Assembly: GCA_037721215.1 (NCBI GenBank)
Contig: JBBJNV010000007.1
Span: 1-64,000 of the forward strand
Direction of reading: 5' to 3'
Origin: Gemmatimonadaceae bacterium
GTDB lineage: Bacteria; Gemmatimonadota; Gemmatimonadetes; Gemmatimonadales; Gemmatimonadaceae
DNA: 64,000 bases
The notes beneath the pieces were generated by a model. That model did not search any database. It saw only the letters and a list, made by a program, of their open reading frames with translations, and was not told the origin of the DNA. Position numbers and translations under genes: made by a program. The first letter of the stretch is position 1; each line of letters starts with the position of its first letter. Shown piece by piece: positions 37,333 through 46,595 of this stretch.

Positions 37333-38072
37333 TTCGCGAGATTGCCCACGGTGTCATCGATCTCCTGTTGCCGGTCAGTTGCATTGTGTGCGAGAGACCT
37401 GCGGGACCACGGGACGATGGAATCGTATGCGGCCACTGCTGGTCGCGCATACACCCGCTTCCAGCCCCTCGGTGCGACCGATGTGGACATCCTGTTACAA
37501 AGCACCTTTGTCGGTGGTGCGACAATCTGCCACACTATGTCCGGGCCGCCCGCTCCTGGTGCTGGGTGGGTGTTGGCACGGGTAGCGAAATCGTTCACGC
37601 GTTCAAGTACGGTGGCTGGCAGCGCGCCGGTGCACAGATCGCCCGGCGCATGGCACGAGTTTCCTGGCCCGTCGATGTCGTGTCGGAGCGAACGGCGACC
37701 ATCGCGGTGCCGCTGGCGATCCCGCGCGAACGCGAGCGGGGCTTCAACCAGAGTGCCGTGCTTTCGACCGAGCTTGCGGCTATCTGGGGCATTCCGGCGT
37801 GGAATGACGCTGTAGTACGCACGCGTTCGACACGCAGCCAGACGGAGTTGACTCCGGGGGAACGACAAGGCAATGTTGCCGGTGCGTTTCGTGTCAGGCC
37901 GGAACGTCAGGCATCGCTTGCCGGAGCACATATAATTCTTGTGGACGACGTGATAACGACCGGGGCGACACTGCGAGCCTGTTCAAGAGCGCTGTTTCAT
38001 TCGGGCGCACGCATTATCAGCTATATGACTTTTGGCCGGGCGCCGGCATCAGGCGACCGTATTCCCAAATAG
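37266..38072 (+). CDS. ComF family phosphoribosyltransferase-like protein
   Basis: About 268 residues from a GTG at 37266; the frame has another GTG at 37233 and no ATG, so the start is unsure and overlaps the end of aroE. Homology becomes clear at IDLLLPVSCIVCERPAG. A zinc-ribbon region has CIVC, CGHC, RCDRCGHP and LCRWC pairs, followed by a type I phosphoribosyltransferase domain (VPLAIPRERERGFNQSAVLS) with the PRPP loop ILVDDVITTGATL. ComF proteins take part in DNA uptake in competent bacteria; elsewhere the role is unknown. 12 bp precede gap. Confidence 0.85.
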   Translation: MGRSPEGNRTQELSRWHPPAGVIREIAHGVIDLLLPVSCIVCERPAGPRDDGIVCGHCWSRIHPLPAPRCDRCGHPVTKHLCRWCDNLPHYVRAARSWCWVGVGTGSEIVHAFKYGGWQRAGAQIARRMARVSWPVDVVSERTATIAVPLAIPRERERGFNQSAVLSTELAAIWGIPAWNDAVVRTRSTRSQTELTPGERQGNVAGAFRVRPERQASLAGAHIILVDDVITTGATLRACSRALFHSGARIISYMTFGRAPASGDRIPK

Positions 38073-38084
38073 GAAAATCATTAC

Positions 38085-39095
38085 ATGGCGACCAGAGTAG
38101 GTATCAATGGTTTCGGCAGGATTGGAAGACAGGTTCTTCGAGCGGCGAGAGAAGAGGGAATCGCGGACATTGATTTTGTGGCGATCAATGACCTCACCGA
38201 CACGCGAACACTGGCCCATCTCTTTAAATACGACTCGGTACATCGCACGTATTCCGGAGATGTCGACACCGGCACCAATTCGATCACCGTCGACGGAGAC
38301 GAGATCAGGGTTCTCAGTGAAAAGGACCCCGCTTCGCTGCCGTGGAAAGATCTCGGGGTAGACATTGTGCTGGAATCCACGGGGCGATTTACCAGCGCCC
38401 CGGACGCCCGCAAGCATCTGGAGGCAGGTGCCAGAAAAGTTCTGATCTCCGCTCCCGCCAAAGGCGAGGACATCACCATTGTCATGGGCATCAACAGCGA
38501 CAAGTACAATCCGGCACACCACCACATCGTGTCCAACGCCTCCTGCACGACCAATTGCCTCGTCCCGCTGGTGAAGGTTGTACGCGACAATTTCGGGTTC
38601 CGCCACGCGTCGATGCTCACCGTTCACAGCTACACGAACGACCAGCAGATTCTCGATCTGCCGCACAAGGATCTCCGTCGCGCACGCGCCGCAGCCCTGT
38701 CGATGATTCCGACGACGACGGGCGCGGCCAAGGCGACTGGGCTCGTGATTCCCGAGGTGAAAGGGAAGATCGACGGGTTCTCGATCCGCGTCCCCACCCC
38801 GGATGTGTCGTTCACCGAGCTCACCGCCGAAGTCGAGAAGCACACGACGATAGCGGAGGTCAACGCGGCATTCAGGACAGCAGCCGAAGGCGAGCTTTCG
38901 GGCATCCTTCAGTACACGGATGTCGAGCTGGTGTCCACTGATTATATCGGCAACCCGCATTCCTGCATCCTCGATTCCAAAATCACGAACGTCATCGACA
39001 ACACCATGGTCAAGGTGTCCGGATGGTACGACAATGAGTGGGGATACGCAGCAAGGTGCGTGGACATGTTGCGATTCATCGGCGCCCGGCTGTAA
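38085..39095 (+). CDS. gap: Glyceraldehyde-3-phosphate dehydrogenase, type I
   Basis: 336 residues. NAD-binding start [20 protein letters not shown], catalytic Cys in [17 protein letters not shown], and the C-terminal SWYDNEWGY equivalent [18 protein letters not shown]. Residue Asp in VAINDLTD at the adenine ribose suggests NAD rather than NADP. Glycolytic gene in the gap-pgk-tpiA order, 9 bp before pgk. One internal oddity: the loop TKGVDVA-type segment reads [16 protein letters not shown], still standard for bacterial GapA. Confidence 0.96.
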   Translation: MATRVGINGFGRIGRQVLRAAREEGIADIDFVAINDLTDTRTLAHLFKYDSVHRTYSGDVDTGTNSITVDGDEIRVLSEKDPASLPWKDLGVDIVLESTGRFTSAPDARKHLEAGARKVLISAPAKGEDITIVMGINSDKYNPAHHHIVSNASCTTNCLVPLVKVVRDNFGFRHASMLTVHSYTNDQQILDLPHKDLRRARAAALSMIPTTTGAAKATGLVIPEVKGKIDGFSIRVPTPDVSFTELTAEVEKHTTIAEVNAAFRTAAEGELSGILQYTDVELVSTDYIGNPHSCILDSKITNVIDNTMVKVSGWYDNEWGYAARCVDMLRFIGARL

Positions 39096-39104
39096 CGGCT
39101 GCCT

Positions 39105-40310
39105 GTGAAGACGGCCACTGTCCTCGATCTCTCTGACGAGCAGCTGAGGGGGAAACGCGTGCTGGTGCGGGCAGATTTCAACGTCCCACAGAACAATCAC
39201 CGCGAAATCACCGACGACACGAGAATCAACGCGGCGATCCCGACCCTCCGACACCTCCTCGCACGCGGCGCCAGACCGATCGTTCTGTCCCACCTCGGCC
39301 GGCCAAAAGGCGCGCCAGATCCTCGCTATTCGCTCGATGTCGTAGCCGTCGGGCTGCAGGCCCTTCTCGGCTCGACAGTGAGTTTTTGCGAAACGACCGA
39401 CAGCGAGGACGCACTCGAAAGGTCGCGGTCGCTGCCGGAGGGCGACGTGCTGCTGCTCGAAAACACGCGATTTTTGCCGGGGGAAGAATCAAACGATCGT
39501 GATCTTTCCCGCAGGCTCGCCGCGCTGGGCGACGTTTTCGTGAATGATGCCTTTGGGACAGCCCATCGTGCCCACGCTTCGACCGCAGGAGTCACCGAGT
39601 TCCTGCGACCCGCGGTCGCTGGTTTGCTCATGCAGCGTGAGCTCGACTACCTGGGCGCATCCCTGACGGATGCAAAGCGCCCTTTTGTTGCTGTGCTGGG
39701 AGGGTCCAAGATATCCGGGAAGATCGATGTGATATCGCATCTCCTGCCCAAAGTGGACGCGATGCTGATCGGCGGCGCAATGGCCTGCACCTTCTTTCGC
39801 GCCCGGGGATTCGAGACAGGCCAATCGCTGTTTGAGCACGATCGGGTTGATATGGCCCGGAAAATCCTCGAGACGGCAGGGAGCCGGCTCATCCTTCCGC
39901 ACGATGCAATCGTCGCCCGTTCGGTTGATGACCCGGAAAGTGCGCGGACAGTCCGCGCGGACTCTATCCCGCCGGATCATGCAATGCTCGACATCGGTCC
40001 TGAAACATCGCAATCATACGGGCGGGCCATAAGATCAGCGAAGACTGTGCTGTGGAACGGGCCGATGGGGGTTTTTGAAACTCCCGCGTTTGCCAGCGGA
40101 ACGCGCGCGATTGCAGACGCGATGGCGGCAGGCGCGTCCCAGGGCGCGATCACAATCGTAGGTGGCGGCGACTCGGCTGCCGCTGTCGGGCAAGCGGGGC
40201 TTTCGGACCGCATGAGCCACGTTTCGACCGGGGGTGGCGCATCACTTGAATTTCTCGAGGGGAAGCTTCTCCCCGGCGTTGAAGCGCTCGATACCCGGAG
40301 TGCAACATGA
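39105..40310 (+). CDS. pgk: Phosphoglycerate kinase
   Basis: 401 residues, GTG start. Substrate-level ATP formation in glycolysis. N-terminal signature KRVLVRADFNVPQNNHREIT, LSHLGRPKGAPDPRYSLDVV, ENTRFLPGEESND, and VNDAFGTAHRAHASTAGVTE. Nucleotide-binding C-terminal lobe with LGGSKISGKIDVISHLL, GPMGVFETPAFASGTRAIAD and IVGGGDSAAAVGQAGL. Complete, with no fusion to TpiA. It overlaps tpiA by 4 bp (ATGA). Confidence 0.96.
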   Translation: MKTATVLDLSDEQLRGKRVLVRADFNVPQNNHREITDDTRINAAIPTLRHLLARGARPIVLSHLGRPKGAPDPRYSLDVVAVGLQALLGSTVSFCETTDSEDALERSRSLPEGDVLLLENTRFLPGEESNDRDLSRRLAALGDVFVNDAFGTAHRAHASTAGVTEFLRPAVAGLLMQRELDYLGASLTDAKRPFVAVLGGSKISGKIDVISHLLPKVDAMLIGGAMACTFFRARGFETGQSLFEHDRVDMARKILETAGSRLILPHDAIVARSVDDPESARTVRADSIPPDHAMLDIGPETSQSYGRAIRSAKTVLWNGPMGVFETPAFASGTRAIADAMAAGASQGAITIVGGGDSAAAVGQAGLSDRMSHVSTGGGASLEFLEGKLLPGVEALDTRSAT

Positions 40311-41065
40311 ATCGGCCCGTCATTGCGGCTAACTGGAAAATGAACAACGGGCCCACGTCGGCCGGTGAGTTCATGCAGTCATTCCTCGATCAATATCCAA
40401 GGCAGAACGATCGCACGATCCTCATATTTCCTCCTGCGCTCTCATTTCACGTTGTGGCTGCCGCGCTCGCCGACCGGCGAGACATTCTGCTGGGCGTTCA
40501 GAACGTCCACGCTGCAGACCAGGGTGCATTCACCGGCGAATTATCCGTCGGAATGGCGCGCGACGCTGGGGCCCGGGTCATCCTAGTTGGTCACTCCGAG
40601 CGTCGCCACATTTTTGGCGAAACCAGCGAGCAGACAGCTCTGAAATGCGCGGCTACGGAGCGAGGCGGACTGACCCCCCTGCTTTGCATTGGGGAGACCC
40701 TGGCTCAGCGAGACGCCGGAGAGGCCGAAGCTGTGGTTCTGGACCAGCTCCGGGTGGGCTTTTCGCAAATGACACAACTTGCGACGAGGGAAGTAATGGT
40801 CGCATATGAGCCCGTATGGGCAATCGGAACAGGCCGTACTGCCACACCCGACGACGCGACGTCGATGCACTCGGCCATTCGGACCGAGTTGAAAAACCTC
40901 TGTGGGGATCGCTCGCGAACTACACCTGTGCTTTATGGTGGCAGCGTGAGCGCAGCCAATGTCACCTCTTTACTCGCCGCACGCGAAGTGGATGGTCTCC
41001 TTGTAGGCGGCGCAAGCCTCGATGCAGGATCGTGGCTGACCGTTGCCCGGGGACAGGCACCCTGA
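40307..41065 (+). CDS. tpiA: Triosephosphate isomerase
   Basis: 252 residues, standard length. Interconverts dihydroxyacetone phosphate and glyceraldehyde 3-phosphate. Active-site lysine in IAANWKMNNGPTSAG, electrophile His in ILVGHSERRHIFGE, base Glu in MVAYEPVWAIGTGRTATPDD with the flexible loop 6, and the phosphate-binding YGGSVSAAN and GGASLDAGSW. Last glycolytic gene of the trio; a candidate promoter for secG follows the stop. Confidence 0.96.
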   Translation: MNRPVIAANWKMNNGPTSAGEFMQSFLDQYPRQNDRTILIFPPALSFHVVAAALADRRDILLGVQNVHAADQGAFTGELSVGMARDAGARVILVGHSERRHIFGETSEQTALKCAATERGGLTPLLCIGETLAQRDAGEAEAVVLDQLRVGFSQMTQLATREVMVAYEPVWAIGTGRTATPDDATSMHSAIRTELKNLCGDRSRTTPVLYGGSVSAANVTSLLAAREVDGLLVGGASLDAGSWLTVARGQAP

Positions 41066-41072
41066 CGTTCAC

Positions 41073-41102
41073 TTGACTGTGTCGCAGGATTCCGGCGATA
41101 TT
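41073..41102 (+). promoter_or_regulatory. Candidate promoter of secG-carA
   Basis: -35 TTGACT (41073-41078), 18-base spacer, -10 GATATT (41097-41102), starting 8 bp after tpiA and 33 bp before secG. The hexamers are good and the spacer is one base longer than ideal. Confidence 0.4.
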
Positions 41103-41134
41103 GCGGGCTGCTCGGGTGTCTCCAACAACTTGAA

Positions 41135-41614
41135 ATGTTCTATAATTTTCTTCTCGTCATTCTCGTAATCGACGCGATAGTTCTCGTCGCCAGCATTCTT
41201 TTGCAAGCCGGCAAGGGCAGCGGACTCGCCGCCAGCTTTGGCGGTGCGAGCTCGTCGCCAGACGCCTTCATCGGCATCCGTCAGGCGGGGACCTTGCTGA
41301 CGAAGGCCGCGTGGTGGTGCGGCGGCATTTTTCTGACGCTCGCATTCGTCCTCCAGATCATGTCGACGCGGGCGCGGGCACCTCGCTCGATTCTCGAAGA
41401 TACGTTTTCGAATCCGCCGGCCGGCGCAGCGCCTGCGCCTCTGTCAACGCCACCTGCAAGCCCTGCTGTACCGCTCGAGCCGGCTCCAGGAGCCGCCCCA
41501 CGGACCATACCACCGCCGCCAGCGGCGACCGCTCCGGCTACTCGACCACCCGCGTCAATTCCGCCTGCGGGCGCGCCCGCTACCACTCCTCCCCCGCCGC
41601 CGTCGCAACGGTAA
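41135..41614 (+). CDS. secG: Preprotein translocase subunit SecG with proline-rich tail
   Basis: 159 residues. The first 80 residues are a normal SecG: helix 1 (FLLVILVIDAIVLVASILLQ), the conserved GKGSGLAASFGGASSSPDAF turn, and helix 2 after LLTKAAWWCGGIFLTLAFVL. SecG assists SecYE in protein export. The remaining 75 residues are Pro/Ala/Thr-rich and disordered, about twice the length needed; similar tails occur in other SecG proteins but this one is long. tpiA-secG order is common in bacteria. carA starts 12 bp later. Confidence 0.92.
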   Translation: MFYNFLLVILVIDAIVLVASILLQAGKGSGLAASFGGASSSPDAFIGIRQAGTLLTKAAWWCGGIFLTLAFVLQIMSTRARAPRSILEDTFSNPPAGAAPAPLSTPPASPAVPLEPAPGAAPRTIPPPPAATAPATRPPASIPPAGAPATTPPPPPSQR

Positions 41615-41626
41615 CCGGGCCGGGCG

Positions 41627-42778
41627 ATGGACGTTAACAGTGAGCCAGGGTTTCTCCTCCTCGAGGACGGAACCCTTTTTCACGGCTCTGTTACTCGCAA
41701 CCGATCCGATTCAAGCGGCAGCGACGCAGTTGTGCGCGCGGTCAGGAACGAGCCGGTCGTCGCTGAAGTCGTTTTCTCAACGAACATGACTGGCTACCAG
41801 GAAATGTTCACCGATCCTTCGTTTCGCGGCCAGATCGTCGTCATGACCGCGACGCAGATCGGGAATTACGGGGTCAACACCGAAGATCCCGAATCGACCA
41901 CGCCTCAGGTAGCGGGCGTGATCGTCCGTGAATTATCTGCCTCGTACTCCAACTGGCGTGCAACGGGCAATCTTGCGGAGTGGCTTGGCGCCGCCCAAGT
42001 GCCTATCCTGCATGGCGTTGACACCCGTCGTCTTACACGCCACCTGCGGTCAGCGGGTGTCATGAGAGGCGTGATCGACACGGGCGAATCGCCGAGTGAG
42101 GTGGCGACGAACGCGCTGGCCGGATGTCCGTCGATGGAGGGGCTCGATCTCGCATCGAGAGTGTCCACGCGCGACCGGTATGTCTGGGGCGATCCTCAGG
42201 CCACCAGACACATCATCGCCTACGATTTTGGGATAAAACGCAATATTCTGAGACTGTTCGCCGACAACGGTTGTCGCGTCACCGTTGTGCCGTCGACTAC
42301 GCCGGCGACAGATGTTTTGACCGAGGCCCCGGACGGTATCTTTCTCTCCAACGGACCTGGCGATCCTGACGCCATCGCCTACGCGCCGGATGCCGTTCGC
42401 GATCTTGCCACAAGCGGCATCCCGGTGTTCGGGATCTGCCTCGGGCACCAGCTTCTTGGGCTCGCTTTCGGAGGGTCGACTGTGAAGCTCCCGTTCGGTC
42501 ATCGGGGGGGGAACCATCCGGTGCGGGAAGTCTCATCGGGCCGGGTTCTGATAACCTCACAGAATCACGGGTTCGCCGTGCAGGGCGACGAGGCGTCGGT
42601 CAGTGGCGCCCCGGACCTTGCGGTGACGCACGTGAATCTGAATGACGGCACAATCGAGGGCCTCAGACACTCCCAACTGCCCGTTTTCGGCGTTCAGTAT
42701 CATCCTGAGGCCGCGCCAGGGCCTCACGATGCGGTTCCACATTTCGCTGAATTTCTGAAAGCTATTCAGGACCGCTGA
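41627..42778 (+). CDS. carA: Carbamoyl-phosphate synthase small subunit
   Basis: 383 residues. Glutaminase subunit supplying ammonia to CarB for arginine and pyrimidine synthesis. N-terminal CPSase domain: [32 protein letters not shown] and [15 protein letters not shown]-terminal class I amidotransferase domain: nucleophile Cys in [20 protein letters not shown], and His/Glu in [16 protein letters not shown]. carB is not in the following 20 kb, so the pair is split. It is the last gene before the HU promoter. Confidence 0.94.
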   Translation: MDVNSEPGFLLLEDGTLFHGSVTRNRSDSSGSDAVVRAVRNEPVVAEVVFSTNMTGYQEMFTDPSFRGQIVVMTATQIGNYGVNTEDPESTTPQVAGVIVRELSASYSNWRATGNLAEWLGAAQVPILHGVDTRRLTRHLRSAGVMRGVIDTGESPSEVATNALAGCPSMEGLDLASRVSTRDRYVWGDPQATRHIIAYDFGIKRNILRLFADNGCRVTVVPSTTPATDVLTEAPDGIFLSNGPGDPDAIAYAPDAVRDLATSGIPVFGICLGHQLLGLAFGGSTVKLPFGHRGGNHPVREVSSGRVLITSQNHGFAVQGDEASVSGAPDLAVTHVNLNDGTIEGLRHSQLPVFGVQYHPEAAPGPHDAVPHFAEFLKAIQDR

Positions 42779-42815
42779 GGCATCCGCGCGGACAATTGAG
42801 CGGCTCCCGAAACGC

Positions 42816-42860
42816 TTGACACGGTTTTAGTAACGTCATAATATTTAACGAGTTACGTTA
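42816..42860 (+). promoter_or_regulatory. Near-consensus promoter of the HU-family gene, with overlapping inverted repeat
   Basis: -35 TTGACA (42816-42821, perfect), 17-base spacer, -10 TAATAT (42839-42844, one mismatch). It is the strongest promoter seen in the window, 46 bp before the ATG. TAACGT at 42831-42836 and ACGTTA at 42855-42860 form an inverted repeat that brackets the -10, and further TAACG/CGTTA pieces lie in and after it (42846-42850, 42868-42873). This spacing suits an operator, possibly for self-control by the HU product. Confidence 0.75.
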
Positions 42861-42890
42861 TTCTGCGGGCGTTACTTCAGAGGCACATTC

Positions 42891-43229
42891 ATGACGAAGG
42901 CGGACCTTGTCGAACGAGTCACGGCGCAGATTTCCCGCACCGCGGGGCCGATGATCTCAAAGAAGGACTGCGCCCGGGTCGTCGATGCTTTTCTCGAGTC
43001 GATCAAGGAGTCACTTCAGCATCAGGAAAACATCGAAGTGCGGGGATTTGGTACATTCAAGATACGGAGACGCAAGACGCGGATGGCCCGGAACCCACGG
43101 ACCGGATCGCCCGTAGAGGTCTCGGCGCGGCCTGTGCCTGTTTTCAAACCTTCGAAAGAGTTGCGAGCACTGGTGGCGGGGGTCGAGATCTCCGAGCTGA
43201 GCGACGCCAATATTGCCGACGAGCAGTAA
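42891..43229 (+). CDS. HU/IHF family DNA-binding protein
   Basis: 112 residues. Nucleoid-associated dimeric protein. Starts MTKADLVERVTAQISRTAGP; the family signature GFGTFKIRRRKTRMARNPRT-G with the conserved RNP of the DNA-intercalating arm is present, and PVPVFKPSKELRALV ends the core. The C-terminus is about 18 residues longer than E. coli HU and acidic (EISELSDANIADEQ). Whether HU or IHF-like cannot be told. A very strong promoter precedes it, as expected for an abundant protein. moaD starts 18 bp later. Confidence 0.93.
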   Translation: MTKADLVERVTAQISRTAGPMISKKDCARVVDAFLESIKESLQHQENIEVRGFGTFKIRRRKTRMARNPRTGSPVEVSARPVPVFKPSKELRALVAGVEISELSDANIADEQ

Positions 43230-43247
43230 TTTGAGTTGGGAGGTCCA

Positions 43248-43490
43248 ATGAACGTCACGGTCAGGTTCTTTGCGTCGTACGCCGATTCTCTCGGCCGCTC
43301 CACCATGGATTTAGTTTTGCCCGATGGCGCCACAGTGCTCGATTTGAGGGCCTCGATCGCGGCCCTGCCAGACGCGTTGCGGCTGCCGCCGAATCCACTG
43401 ATCGCCATCAATCATGCTTACGCTGCACCGACAGCGCTGATCGCCGGTGGGGATGAGATCGCCGTCATTCCCCCGGTTGCTGGCGGCTGA
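43248..43490 (+). CDS. moaD: Molybdopterin synthase sulfur carrier subunit
   Basis: 80 residues from ATG at 43248, preceded by a good Shine-Dalgarno (GGGAGG six bases upstream). Ubiquitin-like small subunit; the C-terminus IPPVAGG ends in the Gly-Gly that is thiocarboxylated. Also VRFFASYADSLGRS at the start and NHAYAAPTALIAGGDEIAVI before the tail. Overlap of function and position with moaE (2 bp gap) confirms MoaD over ThiS. Confidence 0.93.
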   Translation: MNVTVRFFASYADSLGRSTMDLVLPDGATVLDLRASIAALPDALRLPPNPLIAINHAYAAPTALIAGGDEIAVIPPVAGG

Positions 43491-43492
43491 GG

Positions 43493-43921
43493 GTGAGGGT
43501 CAGGCTGGTCAACGAAACGATCGAAACCTTCCGGCTCCTCGATGAGGTGGCTTCATACAGCAGGGGGGCGACTGCGATCTTCGTGGGCACAGTCCGAAAT
43601 CAAAATAATGGCCGTACAGTCACAGCGATCGAGTATTCCGCATACGATGCTATGGCTGAGAGCGAAATGCTGGCCATAATCAGCGAGGCTGGGGAACGGT
43701 TCGATCGGCCTGATATCGTAGTCGAGCACCGGCTGGGGCTGCTGCAAGTTGGCGATGCGAGCATCGTGATAGCAGCCGCTCATGAACGTCGCGCGCAGGC
43801 TATTGGTGCTATGCAATACGTGATCGAGGAGTTCAAGCTTCGGGTCCCGATTTGGAAGATGGAGCATTACGAAGATGGAAGCCGGGTCTGGATCGATCCG
43901 ACACGGGAGCGCGCGGCGTGA
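43493..43921 (+). CDS. moaE: Molybdopterin synthase catalytic subunit
   Basis: 142 residues, GTG start. Large subunit of molybdopterin synthase, taking sulfur from MoaD to make the dithiolene. Motifs: GATAIFVGTVRNQNNGRTVT near the N-terminus, IEYSAYDAMAESEMLAIISE, HRLGLLQVGDASIVIAAAHE, and the catalytic lysines with VPIWKMEHYEDGSRVWI. It overlaps moaA as GTGA. moaC and moaB are not in the window, so the pathway is completed elsewhere. Confidence 0.94.
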   Translation: MRVRLVNETIETFRLLDEVASYSRGATAIFVGTVRNQNNGRTVTAIEYSAYDAMAESEMLAIISEAGERFDRPDIVVEHRLGLLQVGDASIVIAAAHERRAQAIGAMQYVIEEFKLRVPIWKMEHYEDGSRVWIDPTRERAA

Positions 43922-44901
43922 CCGCAAGCCTGCTGGACCAGCACGGGCGAAGCATCGAGTATCTTCGCGTTTCGGTCACGGATCGATGCAATTTCAGGTG
44001 TCTCTACTGCATGCCCGCCGAGGGTCTCGAATGGCTGCCCAAGGCGGATATTCTGACCTATGAGGAGATCGCCGCGATTGTCGGCCAACTCGCCGCGGTT
44101 GGCCTTCGCCGAGTGCGGCTGAGTGGCGGCGAGCCGACGCTCCGGCCGGGACTGACAGCGCTCATTGCAATGCTGCGGTCGATCCGGGACATCGAGGATA
44201 TTTCGCTATCCACCAACGGCGTCCGCCTGGCCGAGCTTGCGCCGGCGATGAGGCGGGCTGGGCTCGACCGGGTGAACATGAGCGTCGATTCATTGCAGCC
44301 CGGCAGAATCGCGACGATTGCGCGACGTTCAGTGAGCTTCGATCCGGTCGCTGCGGCGACGGCTGCCGAGCGAAATGGACTCGACCCAGTCAAGATCAAC
44401 GTAGTGGTGATGCGGGGGATCAACGACGACGAAATTCTTGATTTCGCCCGATTGACACTCGACCACCCGTGGCATGTCAGATTCATCGAGTTGATGCCGG
44501 TGGGCGACATGAGAGCGCTCACGTGGGATCATATCGTCGAATCGGAAGAGGTTCTCGACCGAGTATCGGCCCTTGGCAGCGTGACCCGTACTCCGGGACC
44601 GGCGCAGAGTAATGGGCCGGCTGATTATTATCGGCTCGACGGTGGTGCCGGAACGATTGGTGTCATTTCGCCGATGACGCACACCTACTGCGGCTCGTGC
44701 AACCGCGTTCGCCTCACAGCCGATGGGCGCCTGCGAACATGCCTGTTCGGAGACCACGAGGTCAGTCTAAGGGATCCTCACCGCCGCGGCGAACCACTCG
44801 AGCCGTTTTTTCGACAGGCGTTGGCCGAAAAACCAAAGGAGCACCAGCTGTTGCAGATGCGCGTTGGCGGACTTCGGGCACTGTCGCAAGTCGGAGGGTA
44901 G
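43918..44901 (+). CDS. moaA: GTP 3',8-cyclase (molybdenum cofactor biosynthesis)
   Basis: 327 residues from GTG at 43918, overlapping the moaE stop; the frame is open further upstream but homology starts at LLDQHGRSIEYLRVSVTDRC. Radical SAM cluster CNFRCLYCMP (C-x3-C-x2-C), LSGGEPTLRPGL, and the second 4Fe-4S site in TYCGSCNRVRLTADGRLRTC. The C-terminus ends QVGG, the conserved double-glycine tail required for activity. Forms a moaD-moaE-moaA unit. A promoter for mdh follows. Confidence 0.95.
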   Translation: MTASLLDQHGRSIEYLRVSVTDRCNFRCLYCMPAEGLEWLPKADILTYEEIAAIVGQLAAVGLRRVRLSGGEPTLRPGLTALIAMLRSIRDIEDISLSTNGVRLAELAPAMRRAGLDRVNMSVDSLQPGRIATIARRSVSFDPVAAATAAERNGLDPVKINVVVMRGINDDEILDFARLTLDHPWHVRFIELMPVGDMRALTWDHIVESEEVLDRVSALGSVTRTPGPAQSNGPADYYRLDGGAGTIGVISPMTHTYCGSCNRVRLTADGRLRTCLFGDHEVSLRDPHRRGEPLEPFFRQALAEKPKEHQLLQMRVGGLRALSQVGG

Positions 44902-44930
44902 ACCGCTACTACCGGCATGGCGCCGACAGT

Positions 44931-44959
44931 TTGCCCTCCCGCACCGCGCGAAATAACTT
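44931..44959 (+). promoter_or_regulatory. Candidate promoter of mdh-sdhCAB
   Basis: -35 TTGCCC (44931-44936), 17-base spacer, -10 TAACTT (44954-44959), 35 bp before the mdh ATG. The -10 and spacing equal those of the candidate icd promoter, so two TCA-cycle units may share one promoter type. Confidence 0.4.
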
Positions 44960-44994
44960 TCGCGCTCGAAGTCATTCATCCCCGGACAAATTAA

Positions 44995-45924
44995 ATGGTC
45001 AATAAAATAACGGTCGTCGGCGCAGGCAATGTCGGCGCGACGACCGCTCAGCGTATCGCCGAGAAAGAGCTGGCGAGGCATGTAATACTCGTCGATATCC
45101 AGGAAGGGATTCCTCAGGGAAAGTCGCTCGACCAGTGGCAATCTGCACCTATCGAAGGTTTTGATTCCCGGGTTACTGGCACCAACAGCTACGAGGAGAC
45201 GGCTGGATCCGAAGTGGTCGTGATCACCGCTGGCATTGCGCGCAAGCCGGGAATGTCGCGCGACGACCTTCTCAATACGAATGCCGGCATCGTCAAGCAG
45301 GTTTCCGAGAGTGTGCGCGACACGTCTCCCAATGCGATTGTCATCGTGGTGTCGAATCCGCTCGACGTCATGTCGTATGTCGCGAAACAGGTGACCGGAT
45401 TTCCCCGCGAGCGTGTGCTGGGTATGGCCGGTGTGCTGGACACAGCGCGCTACCGGGCCTTCATCGCCGAAGCACTTGACGTATCGGTTCGCGACATTCA
45501 GGCAATGGTGCTCGGCGGACACGGCGACACGATGGTCCCGCTGATATCGTATACAAGTGTAAGCGGAATCCCCGTTACGCAACTGATGTCGCGGCAGACA
45601 CTGGATGCCATCGTCGAACGCACCCGAACGGGCGGGGCCGAGATCGTCAAGCACCTGAAGACAGGCTCTGCGTATTATGCGCCTTCAGCTGCGGCCGTGC
45701 AGATGTGCGAGGCGATCGTCCGCGATCAAAAAAGAATTCTCCCTTGCGCCGCCTGGCTCGAGGGAGAGTACGGCATGTCGGGCCTGTTCCTTGGAGTGCC
45801 CTGTGTTCTTGGCAGCAAGGGCCTTGCAAGGATCATCGAAGTCGAGCTTACCGAGTCTGAGCGGGATGCACTTGCCAAGAGTGCCGAAGCGGTTCGCGAG
45901 CCGATGAGCGCGGTGAGCCTCTAG
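44995..45924 (+). CDS. mdh: Malate dehydrogenase (LDH-like type)
   Basis: 309 residues. NAD-linked malate/oxaloacetate interconversion. Rossmann start [20 protein letters not shown], Asp at the end of beta-2 ([12 protein letters not shown]) for NAD, substrate loop with Arg in [28 protein letters not shown], and the catalytic His in [19 protein letters not shown]. The Arg in the mobile loop (RKPGM) marks malate rather than lactate specificity. Seven bases before sdhC, so the two TCA steps form one operon. Confidence 0.95.
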   Translation: MVNKITVVGAGNVGATTAQRIAEKELARHVILVDIQEGIPQGKSLDQWQSAPIEGFDSRVTGTNSYEETAGSEVVVITAGIARKPGMSRDDLLNTNAGIVKQVSESVRDTSPNAIVIVVSNPLDVMSYVAKQVTGFPRERVLGMAGVLDTARYRAFIAEALDVSVRDIQAMVLGGHGDTMVPLISYTSVSGIPVTQLMSRQTLDAIVERTRTGGAEIVKHLKTGSAYYAPSAAAVQMCEAIVRDQKRILPCAAWLEGEYGMSGLFLGVPCVLGSKGLARIIEVELTESERDALAKSAEAVREPMSAVSL

Positions 45925-45931
45925 TGCGGAG

Positions 45932-46594
45932 ATGAGCCGGGTAGTTCGATTCTACAAATCGGCGATAGGAAAAAAAGCAGTGATGGGCCTCACGGGGCTG
46001 ATATGGGTTGGATTCGTCGTTGGACACATGTCGGGTAATCTGCTGGTGATGCAGGGCCGTGAGGCGATCAACGCATATTCGCATTTTCTGAAAAGCACCG
46101 GCGAGCTTCTCTGGCTGGTGCGGGCGGTACTTGCCTCGGCACTGGTTGTTCATGTTGTTGCGGCAGTTCAGCTGACAGTGCAGAATCGCGCTGCCCGTCC
46201 GGTGGGCTACGCACAGCGCGAACCGCAGGTCTCGACAGTGGCATCCCGCACCATGAGGTGGGGCGGGGCTCTGTTGCTGCTGTTCGTCATACTACATATC
46301 CTGCATTTCACGACGGGAACCATCAGGCCGGCAGGATCGTTCAGTGTCGCTGATGTCTATTCAAACATTGTAACGAGCTTCAGAATCTGGTGGGTGTCGG
46401 CGTTCTACGTAATTTCAATGATTGCGGTCGGATTGCACCTTTATCATGGCGTGTGGAGTTCGGTCCGTTCGCTTGGTTTTGCGCAGCGCTCCACCGACCC
46501 GCTTCGCCGAAAGTTCGCGCTGATCGTTGCTGTGCTGGTCTGGTTCGGATTTACAATAGTTCCGGTGGCCGTGATCGCCGGCTGGGTGCGATAA
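45932..46594 (+). CDS. sdhC: Succinate dehydrogenase cytochrome b subunit
   Basis: 220 residues with five hydrophobic segments, the one-subunit, di-haem type B anchor of the cytochrome b558 family (no sdhD follows). Candidate haem-ligand histidines: His32 in [14 protein letters not shown], then histidines in helix 2 ([13 protein letters not shown]), [14 protein letters not shown] and [13 protein letters not shown]. It anchors SdhAB and passes electrons to menaquinone or another quinone. Type B enzymes of this kind are common in Bacteroidota, Epsilonproteobacteria and Gemmatimonadota. sdhA starts 1 bp after the stop. Confidence 0.92.
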   Translation: MSRVVRFYKSAIGKKAVMGLTGLIWVGFVVGHMSGNLLVMQGREAINAYSHFLKSTGELLWLVRAVLASALVVHVVAAVQLTVQNRAARPVGYAQREPQVSTVASRTMRWGGALLLLFVILHILHFTTGTIRPAGSFSVADVYSNIVTSFRIWWVSAFYVISMIAVGLHLYHGVWSSVRSLGFAQRSTDPLRRKFALIVAVLVWFGFTIVPVAVIAGWVR

Positions 46595-46595
46595 C

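Noticed and set aside
38049-39293. 414-codon minus-strand frame
   Set aside because: Antisense to gap and the start of pgk; a composition shadow.
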